Source: Bacilli bacterium PM5-9
GTDB lineage: Bacteria; Bacillota_I; Bacilli_A; JAJDGJ01
Reading direction: 5' to 3'
Length of the DNA: 64,000 bases
Assembly: GCA_029893765.1 (NCBI GenBank)
Contig: JARXZD010000004.1
Location: 25,340 to 89,339, forward strand
The notes below the pieces were generated by a model. That model was not told the origin of the DNA, did not search any database, and saw only the letters and a list, made by a program, of their open reading frames with translations. Position 1 is the stretch's first letter; each line of letters opens with the position of its first letter. Shown here piece by piece: positions 32,964 to 41,583 of the stretch. The position numbers and the translations under genes were made by a program.

Positions 32964-33638
32964 TATCAAATTATTTTCCTTAAAACTAAAATAGCTATTT
33001 TTACCAATAATAATATGGTCTAATAATGGTATAGCAAAAAGCTTTGCAGCATCATTCAAATGTGAAGTAACTTCCATATCATTCTTACTTGGTGTTGCAT
33101 CACCACTTGGATGATTATGCACACAAATAAAAGAAGAAGCACTCATTAATACAATTCTCTTAAAAATTTCTCTAGGATGAATTAATGATTGCGATAAAGT
33201 TCCAATAAAAACAACATGTTCATCAACAATAGCATTCTTAGCATTTAAACTTAAAATCATAAAATGCTCTTGACTCACATATTCAAATCTTTTGGTATAT
33301 AACTCATATATAACATTTGGATTATTAACATAGATAAAATTTTCAATACTTATTTGATTAATTCTTTTACTTAATTGAATAAGTGCAAGTAATTCAATAG
33401 CTTTTGTTTTACCAATGCCATTTATTTTTATTAAATCATCAATATCTAAGTTTACAATTTTGCTTAAACATCCCCCTGCTTGCTCAATGATTGAATTAGC
33501 CAACAACAAAACATCATTACCTTTTATTCCTGTTCTTAAAAAAATTGCTAATAATTCAATATCAGTCAAACTCTCTACTCCTTTTTCAAATGCTTTTTCT
33601 CGTGGTTTCATTTTATCGGGATACATTTTCAAACTCAT
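32961..33638 (-). CDS. radC: RadC/JAB-domain protein
   Basis: Seen: about 225 residues. An N-terminal helix-hairpin-helix-like region (LTDIELLAIFLRTG, LIKINGIGKTKAIELLALIQLS) and a C-terminal JAB (JAMM) metalloprotease-like domain with EHVVFIGTLSQSLIHPREIF and the metal motif HNHPSGDATPSKND. Known: once thought to be a DNA repair gene; molecular function still unsettled. Start at ATG 33638 with AGGGGTGAT upstream; that start overlaps the A24 peptidase stop by 4 bases, so the two are probably one operon. Confidence 0.93.
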   Translation of the reverse strand: MSLKMYPDKMKPREKAFEKGVESLTDIELLAIFLRTGIKGNDVLLLANSIIEQAGGCLSKIVNLDIDDLIKINGIGKTKAIELLALIQLSKRINQISIENFIYVNNPNVIYELYTKRFEYVSQEHFMILSLNAKNAIVDEHVVFIGTLSQSLIHPREIFKRIVLMSASSFICVHNHPSGDATPSKNDMEVTSHLNDAAKLFAIPLLDHIIIGKNSYFSFKENNLI

Positions 33639-33985
33639 ATAATCACCCCTAAATATCCAATACAAAAAAATGGAAACATTCTTATTTCTCTTTTTTTAGT
33701 TAAAAAAGCATAAACAAGTGCCAGGAACAATGAATAAAATAGCCAATTTAAAACAATGCTAATTGGAAAAATACTTAAAAATATAAAGAATATCTTTATA
33801 TCAGCACCTCCTAAATAATTGCTGAATAGTTTATATAAAAAACAAACAATTAAAAAAATAATTAAAATATAAATATTAAATTTAATAAAAATAAGTAAAG
33901 GTAAATATAGATAATTTGATACCATTCCAGTTTTATAATCTTGAATAGCCATTATACATAAAAAAAATAAGATAAGTAATTTCAT
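33635..33985 (-). CDS. Minimal A24-type (prepilin) peptidase
   Basis: Seen: 116 residues, almost entirely hydrophobic, with both aspartates of the A24 family. The first is in AIQDYKTGMVSNYL near residue 16; the second is in LGGADIKIFF near residue 61 (GxGD-type motif, here GGAD). About four transmembrane segments. Full-length prepilin peptidases are near 230-260 residues with an N-terminal methylase part; this one resembles the short CpaA/TadV or archaeal form. GAGGTG ribosome site. No pilin or secretion genes are nearby, so the substrate is unknown. Located between dnaJ and radC. Confidence 0.75.
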   Translation of the reverse strand: MKLLILFFLCIMAIQDYKTGMVSNYLYLPLLIFIKFNIYILIIFLIVCFLYKLFSNYLGGADIKIFFIFLSIFPISIVLNWLFYSLFLALVYAFLTKKREIRMFPFFCIGYLGVII

Positions 33986-34030
33986 TGAAACACCTCATCT
34001 TATTTTTGAATAAATTTGATTTATTCCTAT

Positions 34031-35161
34031 TTAAAAATTCATTTTCTTTTTAAATTTATCAAAAATTGAATTTCCTGATTTTTTATCAAATTCTTTTAAT
34101 TGTTTAAATAATTCTTTTTCATCTTTAGAAAGCTTAGTTGGAGTAACTACATCAACAATAACATATTGATTACCATATCGTTTCCCTCTAATATCTTTGA
34201 TACCTTTATTTTTCAATCTAAACTTAGTTTTTGATTGAGTTCCATCAGGAATACTAAGCTCCACATCACCATGAACTGTTGGAACATCAACTTTAGTACC
34301 TAAAGCAGCATCACTAAATGAAATTGGGATATTTAAGTAAACATCATTACCATCTCTTGTAAAGTATTCATGTTTTTTAATGTTTATCTCAACATATAAA
34401 TCACCATAAGGTCCACCATTGCGTCCTCTTTCACCTTTTCCAACTACTCTAAGTTGTTGTCCACTATTAATACCTGCTGGCACTTTTAATTCAACTTTAA
34501 TTTTCTTATTAATTGAACCTTTGCCATGACATTTATGACATTTATTTTTAATTTCTTTACCACTACCATGACAAGTTGGACATACTTTTTGTTGCATCAT
34601 TGTTCCAAATGCTGTACGCACTTGTTCATTAACAACACCTGTTCCACCACATGTAGAACAAGTACTAATATCTTCACTGCTTTCAGCACCACTACCATGA
34701 CAGTGATCACATTCTTCATCAAACATTATTTCAATTTCTTTTTCAACACCATGTGCTGCTTCCATGAAATCAATTGTTAATACTAAAAAGTTATCATCAC
34801 CTTGTGCAGGAGCATTGGCTCTTGATTGTCTTGAGCCAAATCCTCCTCCAAAAAATGATCCAAAAATATCAGATAAATCATCAAATCCACCAAAGTCAAA
34901 ACCTTGTGCTCCACCAAAGCCATTTGTACCACCATTTTGATCGAAAGCAGCATGACCATATTGATCATACGTGGCTTTTTTATTTGCATCACCCAATACT
35001 TCATATGCTTCTTGTATTTCTTTAAATTTTTCTTCTGCATCAGGGCTATCATTAGCATCTGGATGGTACTGTTTCGCCTGTTTACGATATGCCTTTTTTA
35101 TTTCACTAGCATCAGCATTCTTGCTAATACCTAGCACCTCATAATAATCTCTTTTTGCCAT
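34031..35161 (-). CDS. dnaJ: Chaperone DnaJ (Hsp40)
   Basis: Co-chaperone that stimulates DnaK ATPase. Seen: 376 residues. J domain ([20 protein letters not shown] with HPD in YHPDAND, residues 36-38), a Gly/Phe-rich linker with [16 protein letters not shown], a zinc-finger region with four CxxCxGxG repeats ([32 protein letters not shown]), and a C-terminal substrate-binding domain. Last gene of the hrcA operon, 25 bases after dnaK. No clear T-run terminator was found downstream. Confidence 0.99.
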   Translation of the reverse strand: MAKRDYYEVLGISKNADASEIKKAYRKQAKQYHPDANDSPDAEEKFKEIQEAYEVLGDANKKATYDQYGHAAFDQNGGTNGFGGAQGFDFGGFDDLSDIFGSFFGGGFGSRQSRANAPAQGDDNFLVLTIDFMEAAHGVEKEIEIMFDEECDHCHGSGAESSEDISTCSTCGGTGVVNEQVRTAFGTMMQQKVCPTCHGSGKEIKNKCHKCHGKGSINKKIKVELKVPAGINSGQQLRVVGKGERGRNGGPYGDLYVEINIKKHEYFTRDGNDVYLNIPISFSDAALGTKVDVPTVHGDVELSIPDGTQSKTKFRLKNKGIKDIRGKRYGNQYVIVDVVTPTKLSKDEKELFKQLKEFDKKSGNSIFDKFKKKMNF

Positions 35162-35186
35162 GAACTCACCCGCTTTAACTTATTTT

Positions 35187-36998
<1,812 letters not shown>

Positions 36999-37014
36999 CT
37001 AATCATCCTTTCAA

Positions 37015-37557
37015 TTATTCATTTACTTTAACCATTGCTGGTCTAATTACTTTATTTCTAAATGTATATCCTTTTTGCAACTCTTCAACAACAATGTTTG
37101 ATTCATAATTTTCATCATTAACTTGTGCTATTGATTGATGAAAGTTTGGATCAAATTCTTTTCCAACACTTTCAATTTGCTTAACACCCTCATTTTCTAG
37201 TACCATTGCAAGTTGTTGATATATCATTTCAAAACCTTTTAAGAAATTTGTAATACTTTCATCTTTAACATCAACACCTAATGCTCTTTCAAAATTATCA
37301 AGTGCTGGTAAGATGTCATCAACTAATTTAGATACTTTATTCACTACTAGATTTTCAGCATCAATTTTTGCTCTTTTAGCAATGTTTTGAGCATCCGCAT
37401 AAGCCATCAAGTATTTTTCATCTAATTCTTTATTTTTTTGTTCAAGCTCACTGATGTTTTTTTGTAATAATTCTACTTCGCTTAATTCTTGTTCAACTTC
37501 AGCAACTTGTTCACTATCTTTTACTTCTTCAACTTGTTCTTCTTTATTTTCACTCAC
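37015..37557 (-). CDS. grpE: Nucleotide exchange factor GrpE
   Basis: Releases ADP from DnaK. Seen: about 180 residues. An acidic, coiled-coil N-terminal half (QVEEVKDSEQVAEVEQELSE, ELEQKNKELDEKYLMAYADA) and a beta domain ending YTFRNKVIRPAMVKVNE, the family signature. The start is taken as GTG at 37557, 6 bases after AGAGGTG. It overlaps the hrcA end by 8 bases, suggesting coupled translation. Confidence 0.96.
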   Translation of the reverse strand: MSENKEEQVEEVKDSEQVAEVEQELSEVELLQKNISELEQKNKELDEKYLMAYADAQNIAKRAKIDAENLVVNKVSKLVDDILPALDNFERALGVDVKDESITNFLKGFEMIYQQLAMVLENEGVKQIESVGKEFDPNFHQSIAQVNDENYESNIVVEELQKGYTFRNKVIRPAMVKVNE

Positions 37558-38584
37558 TATCTTCACCTCTTTTTTCTTTAATTAGTTGACTAATTTTATC
37601 AGATGCATAATCTAATAAATTAATAACTTTATCGTAGTCCATTCTCGTTGGCCCAATAATAGCTATTACACCTTTTTCTTCATCAGAAACATTATAATTT
37701 GATGTGACAATTGTTACATCATCAATTGAAAACTTTTGATTTTCATCACCAATCATAACCGATGTTCCATCAATGTTTTTTGCTAGTGTTTCAAAGAAAT
37801 CATGATCTTCCATTACACTAACCAACGATCTGATTTTGTTAATATCATTAAAATCAGGTTGATTTATGATATTAGCACGTCCCCCTACATATACATAATC
37901 AGAGGCAAATTTAATAAAAGCATTAACAAATGCGTCTAAAAGATACTCATAATTTGCAACATGTTTAGCTAGTTCTTCTTTAATTTCGTTATCTATTTTT
38001 AAAACAACTTCACTTAATTTAGTACCAACTAACATCTTGTTTAAAACCTTAACACATTTTTGTAATTCGTTTAAATTAATATCCTTATTAATATTAAAGA
38101 TTTTTGATTCAACTTTTCCAGTATTAGTTACAATTATAACAACAATACTTGTATCCGACATTGGAATGACTTCTATTTTTGTTAAAATCTCTTCTCTACT
38201 TTCAGCTCCTAAAGCTATCGAAGTATAGTTTGTCATTTTAGCAATCAAATCACAAGTTTCTTTAACGATTTCTTCTATTTCTAGCTTCTTATCATTAAAA
38301 AGAGATTCGAGTTTTTCTTTCAAATCTTCATCAATGTCGTGTTCATCCATTAAATAATCAACATAGTAGCGATATCCTTGATTAGAAGGAATTCGCCCAG
38401 AGGAAGTATGTGTTTTCTCTAATAAACCTAAATCTTCCAAAGTTGCCATTTCATTTCTAATTGTTGCACTAGAATATGGCAATTCATGATTTATTTTTAA
38501 TGTTTTTGAACCAACTGGGATTGCATCACTAATAAAATCATTAATAATAACTTTTAATATATTAATTTGTCGTGGTGTTAACAT
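37550..38584 (-). CDS. hrcA: Heat-inducible transcription repressor HrcA
   Basis: Represses the dnaK operon by binding CIRCE; its activity depends on GroEL in studied Bacillota. Seen: 344 residues. N-terminal winged helix (LTPRQINILKVIINDFI, then SSATIRNEMATLEDLGLL with the recognition helix and SGRIPSNQGYRYYVD). The GAF-like and dimer domains end with GPTRMDYDKVINLLDY. Start ATG 38584 after AGGGGTGATGAG. First gene of its own operon. Terminates in TGA, showing TGA is read as stop in this organism. Confidence 0.97.
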   Translation of the reverse strand: MLTPRQINILKVIINDFISDAIPVGSKTLKINHELPYSSATIRNEMATLEDLGLLEKTHTSSGRIPSNQGYRYYVDYLMDEHDIDEDLKEKLESLFNDKKLEIEEIVKETCDLIAKMTNYTSIALGAESREEILTKIEVIPMSDTSIVVIIVTNTGKVESKIFNINKDINLNELQKCVKVLNKMLVGTKLSEVVLKIDNEIKEELAKHVANYEYLLDAFVNAFIKFASDYVYVGGRANIINQPDFNDINKIRSLVSVMEDHDFFETLAKNIDGTSVMIGDENQKFSIDDVTIVTSNYNVSDEEKGVIAIIGPTRMDYDKVINLLDYASDKISQLIKEKRGEDSE

Positions 38585-38597
38585 CTCATCACCCCTT

Positions 38598-38624
38598 TTA
38601 GCACTCTATATCATTTAATGCTAA
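38598..38624 (-). promoter_or_regulatory. CIRCE operator 1 (promoter-proximal to hrcA)
   Basis: TTAGCACTC-N9-TAATGCTAA. The first arm is perfect and the second deviates from GAGTGCTAA at two positions. Lies just downstream of the -10 box, over the likely transcript start. Confidence 0.85.
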
Positions 38625-38628
38625 ATAC

Positions 38629-38657
38629 ATTATATATTATATTTTTAGCAAGGTCAA
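38629..38657 (-). promoter_or_regulatory. Promoter of the hrcA-grpE-dnaK-dnaJ operon
   Basis: -35 TTGACC (38652-38657), 17-base spacer, -10 TATAAT (38629-38634) on the minus strand; flanked by two CIRCE sites. Confidence 0.9.
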
Positions 38658-38671
38658 ATATCGAGTGCTAA
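38645..38671 (-). promoter_or_regulatory. CIRCE operator 2 (over the -35)
   Basis: TTAGCAAGG-N9-GAGTGCTAA. The second arm is perfect, the first deviates at three positions. It overlaps the -35 box. Confidence 0.85.
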
Positions 38672-38737
38672 AGTACACAAGTTCTTTACATCTTTTTTTT
38701 ATTGAATAAAAATGGTAGAATGGTATTGGTGATGCTA

Positions 38738-39544
38738 ATGATATATTATGTTTATAATCCTTTAACAAGAAACAATACTGGTTCAAATATTTTCAAAAAA
38801 AACAGTTTGAAAAATGTTTATAATTGTACTATTGAAAGCGAAATGAATTTACTTAAAAACAAGCTATCAAGCAATGATATTATTTATATTATCGGTGGAG
38901 ATGGTACAATTCATTATCTTTTAAATAATTACAATTTTATTTTTGATTATAAATTAAAATATTTTAAAAATGGTAGTGGTAATGATTTTTATCGCTCTTT
39001 AACTACTGATAATAGTTACTATTACACAATAAATAATAAATATCATTTTATTAATAGTTTTGGTATCGGTTTTGATGCATTAGTATGTGAAAAAGTTAAT
39101 CAAGAAACAAAGAAAACAAAACTATCTTACATTAAACAATGTTATCTATCACTTAAACAATACCAAGCATTCGATTTAGATATTATTTACAACAATAATG
39201 AGTATCATTATAAAAAAGTATGGCTTTGTTCACTTCAAAATGGTAAGTATTTTGGTGGTGGTATCAACATCGCTAAAAACGCAAGTGTAAGCAATCCAGA
39301 ACTTGAATTATGTATTGGTCATAATCTTAATAGATTAACTGTTTTAATTTTATTAATATTTGTTAAATTTGGTTTAACACATTTGTTTAAAAAATACTTT
39401 TTTACTGTTAAAGTTGATAAAGTGTTAATTAAAAACTCTACTTCACTTATTAGTCAACTAGATGGAGATATTGCTACAATTAACTCTGATATTGAATTAA
39501 GTGCAAAACATTTAATTCAAATAAAAAAAACTAATTCACTTTAA
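38738..39544 (+). CDS. Diacylglycerol/lipid kinase-like protein
   Basis: Seen: about 268 residues with a DAGK catalytic-domain pattern. IIYIIGGDGTIHYLL has the GGDGT nucleotide-binding motif. FKNGSGNDFYRSL corresponds to the GTGND(F) motif (here GSGND). NSFGIGFDALV follows, and the late SLISQLDGDIATINSDIELS matches the family's C-terminal DG(E/D) motif. Known: YegS/DgkB-type enzymes phosphorylate lipids such as diacylglycerol at the membrane. The start is placed at 38738 (MIYYVYNPL, the usual beginning) after GGTGATG; the longer frame starts with TTG and has no ribosome site. Divergent from hrcA. No terminator found between it and the PPIase gene. Confidence 0.85.
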   Translation: MIYYVYNPLTRNNTGSNIFKKNSLKNVYNCTIESEMNLLKNKLSSNDIIYIIGGDGTIHYLLNNYNFIFDYKLKYFKNGSGNDFYRSLTTDNSYYYTINNKYHFINSFGIGFDALVCEKVNQETKKTKLSYIKQCYLSLKQYQAFDLDIIYNNNEYHYKKVWLCSLQNGKYFGGGINIAKNASVSNPELELCIGHNLNRLTVLILLIFVKFGLTHLFKKYFFTVKVDKVLIKNSTSLISQLDGDIATINSDIELSAKHLIQIKKTNSL

Positions 39545-39626
39545 AAAATATATTTAAGTACCAGCAATTTATAATATTAAGTTAGAAAAACCCACAATAT
39601 CAACACATTATTAACATCGAATTTTG

Positions 39627-39655
39627 TTGTTTAAATATTCATAATGTAATATAAT
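39627..39655 (+). promoter_or_regulatory. Promoter of the repeat-containing PPIase
   Basis: -35 TTGTTT (39627-39632), 17-base spacer, -10 TATAAT (39650-39655), 34 bases before the ATG at 39690. AAAAGGAGA ribosome site follows. Confidence 0.7.
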
Positions 39656-39689
39656 AAGTAGGTAAAGTCAAAAAAGGAGATTTTTAAAT

Positions 39690-40790
39690 ATGAGCGATGC
39701 AAAAGATAAAAAAGAGCAAACTACAGAAGTAGAAGAAAAGAAAACAAAAAAAGCAGCTACTAAAAAAACTGCTACTAAAAAAACTGACGAAAAGAAAACA
39801 ACGGCTAAGAAAACTACTACTAAGAAAGCTGATGAAAAGAAAACTACTGCTAAAAAAGCTACTACTAAGAAAACTGATGAAAAGAAAACTACTGCTAAAA
39901 AAGCTACTACTAAGAAAACTGATGAAAAGAAAACTACTGCTAAAAAAGCTACTACTAAGAAAACTGACGAAAAGAAAACTACTGCTAAAAAAGCTACTAC
40001 AAAGAAAACTGATGAAAAGAAGACAGAAGTTAATGATACAGTAAGTGTTGATAAAGATAGTATTATTAGTGAAGAAATTATGATGGCAGATGTTGATACA
40101 AACAAAGGACCAGAATTAGATATTAAGTCAAACAGTAAAAACAAAAAACAATTTGTTGTTTGGGGATTAATATTAGTTGCAGTTATTGGACTTATGTTTG
40201 CTGTTAAAGGTTTTCCAACAATTACAAATAGCGAAAGAAAAGCATTCGATAAAGAAGTTAATCAATTAATTTTAAGTACACAAGTTAATTTCGCTGATGA
40301 AGAAACTGGTGCAGCAATAAAAAAAGGTGATGTAGTATTAATGGATTTCACTGGATACATTGATAATAAGGCCTTTGATGGTGGTAGTGCTAGTGATCAA
40401 AAAATTCAAGTTGGTGGTGGAATGTTAATTGATGGTTTTGATGATCAATTAATTGGTAAAAAGAAAGGCGAAAAAGTTGATGTTAAAGTAACTTTCCCAA
40501 AAGATTATGGTAATGAAGCTTTAAATGGAAAAAATGCAACTTTTAAAGTTACAATCAAAAATGTTTATAACTTACCTGAGGCAGATGATGATTTAGCTAA
40601 AAAATATGTTGAAGCAGCTACTGCACAAGGTGATACTACTGCTAAAGATATCAAATCTTTTAATGATTTCAAAAAATATCTTATTAATTATTTAAAAGAA
40701 ATGGAAGCATATTACAAAGCAATGGAACAACAGCAGCAACAACAGCAGCAACAACAAGGTGAAGAAACAACTACAAATGAAAATGAATAA
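39690..40790 (+). CDS. Membrane-anchored trigger-factor-like FKBP prolyl isomerase with Lys-rich repeats
   Basis: Seen: 366 residues in four parts. (1) Residues 1-112: a Lys/Thr/Ala repeat domain, unit TDEKKTTAKKATTKK, like histone-H1 tails. (2) One transmembrane helix, about 154-173. (3) A PPIase domain, about 211-293 (KKGDVVLMDFTGYIDNKAF, GGGMLIDGFDDQLIGKKKGE, VTFPKDYGNEALNGKNATFK), close to the FKBP domain of trigger factor. (4) A helical tail with ten Gln (347-356). With Lys-rich residues first, the positive-inside rule puts repeats in the cytoplasm and the PPIase outside, suggesting folding of exported proteins. That topology is inferred. Own promoter; bidirectional terminator follows. 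A basic nucleic-acid-binding role for the repeats is possible. Confidence 0.85.
   Translation: MSDAKDKKEQTTEVEEKKTKKAATKKTATKKTDEKKTTAKKTTTKKADEKKTTAKKATTKKTDEKKTTAKKATTKKTDEKKTTAKKATTKKTDEKKTTAKKATTKKTDEKKTEVNDTVSVDKDSIISEEIMMADVDTNKGPELDIKSNSKNKKQFVVWGLILVAVIGLMFAVKGFPTITNSERKAFDKEVNQLILSTQVNFADEETGAAIKKGDVVLMDFTGYIDNKAFDGGSASDQKIQVGGGMLIDGFDDQLIGKKKGEKVDVKVTFPKDYGNEALNGKNATFKVTIKNVYNLPEADDDLAKKYVEAATAQGDTTAKDIKSFNDFKKYLINYLKEMEAYYKAMEQQQQQQQQQQGEETTTNENE
39780..40025 (+). repeat. 45-base tandem repeat inside the PPIase gene
   Basis: The GA(T/C)GAAAAG element recurs at 39786, 39831, 39876, 39921, 39966 and 40011, exactly 45 bases apart: five full units plus a partial one. Units 2-5 are almost identical in DNA, implying recent copy-number change. 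Confidence 0.97.
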
Positions 40791-40800
40791 AATGAGATAA

Positions 40801-40838
40801 AAAAAGAATAACACTTGGCATCAAGTGTTATTTTTTTT
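40801..40838. terminator. Bidirectional terminator between PPIase gene and mscL
   Basis: AATAACACTTG-GCAT-CAAGTGTTATT hairpin (40807-40832) followed by a T-run on the plus strand and preceded by an A-run. The mscL stop lies inside it. Confidence 0.85.
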
Positions 40839-41202
40839 CATCAAGTAAATCTCTTATTTCTTTTAGTAATGACAACTCTGTTTCAACATTTGTTTCTTCA
40901 TCTTTTTTATGAATTAATGCATTATATGATTTAACAATCATGAATAAAACAAATCCGATAATCAAGAATGAAATTAAACTTGAAATAAAATTACCATATT
41001 CAAATTTCATATCTAATATAGTGAAGTATGAAGTATCTTCTTTAGCAAAACCTAAACATTTATTAACTACTGGCATAATAAAGCTATTACTAAACGAAGT
41101 TACTAAATCTTTAAAAGCAGTTGCTAAAAGAAGTCCAATTGCTATTTCAACTAAGTTACCCTGTTGAATAAAATCAATAAATTCTTTAAAAAACTTTTTC
41201 AT
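40828..41202 (-). CDS. mscL: Large-conductance mechanosensitive channel MscL
   Basis: Opens under membrane tension to release solutes on osmotic downshock. Seen: 124 residues. An N-terminal amphipathic helix KKFFKEFIDFIQQGN, TM1 NLVEIAIGLLLATAFKDLVTS, TM2 near residues 72-95, and a charged C-terminal bundle helix (LLKEIRDLLDEKK). Two bases downstream of trxA, so cotranscribed with it. The periplasmic loop holds a Cys (NKCLGF). Confidence 0.95.
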   Translation of the reverse strand: MKKFFKEFIDFIQQGNLVEIAIGLLLATAFKDLVTSFSNSFIMPVVNKCLGFAKEDTSYFTILDMKFEYGNFISSLISFLIIGFVLFMIVKSYNALIHKKDEETNVETELSLLKEIRDLLDEKK

Positions 41203-41204
41203 CT

Positions 41205-41516
41205 TTATTTTGCTGAGTTAATTAATGATTCTACTTGGTCTTTAGTCATAAATCCCATTTTTTGATCTACTACTTCACCATCTTTAAATACTATTAAAGT
41301 TGGTATTGACATTACATTGTATTTTTGTGCAGTTTTTGGAGCTGCATCAACATCTAATTTTGCGATTTTAACATCAGATAATTCATTAGCTAATTGCTCA
41401 ATTGTTGGTGCAATCATCTTACATGGTCCACACCAATCTGCATAAAAATCTACTAAAGTTATTCCTTGTTTTACTTCTGTTTCAAAATTGTTGTCATCTA
41501 ATTTTACTAGTCCCAT
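41205..41516 (-). CDS. trxA: Thioredoxin
   Basis: Cytoplasmic disulfide reductase. Seen: 103 residues. Active site WCGPCK at residues 28-33 (cysteines 29 and 32), conserved VDFYADWCGPC context, KLDVDAAPKTAQKYNVMSIPT with cis-Pro, and a terminal helix. AAGGAGG ribosome site. Followed at once by mscL; about 67 bases downstream of mutS2. No thioredoxin reductase gene is in the window. Confidence 0.97.
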   Translation of the reverse strand: MGLVKLDDNNFETEVKQGITLVDFYADWCGPCKMIAPTIEQLANELSDVKIAKLDVDAAPKTAQKYNVMSIPTLIVFKDGEVVDQKMGFMTKDQVESLINSAK

Positions 41517-41583
41517 TTTTTTATCCTCCTTATTTTTTCAATTTAATTGTAACACATTTAAAAAATATTTAAAATTATTTGCT

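Noticed and set aside
39780..40025. Periodic repeats as a possible CRISPR array
   Set aside because: Units are contiguous with no unique spacers and remain in a coding frame.
39668..40144. 159-codon open frame on the minus strand opposite the repeat region
   Set aside because: It is the antisense reading of the Lys-rich tandem repeats, giving a Phe/Val low-complexity protein with no ribosome site.
40729..40759. Glutamine run as a slippage microsatellite
   Set aside because: Codons alternate CAA and CAG, so it is not a simple trinucleotide repeat.
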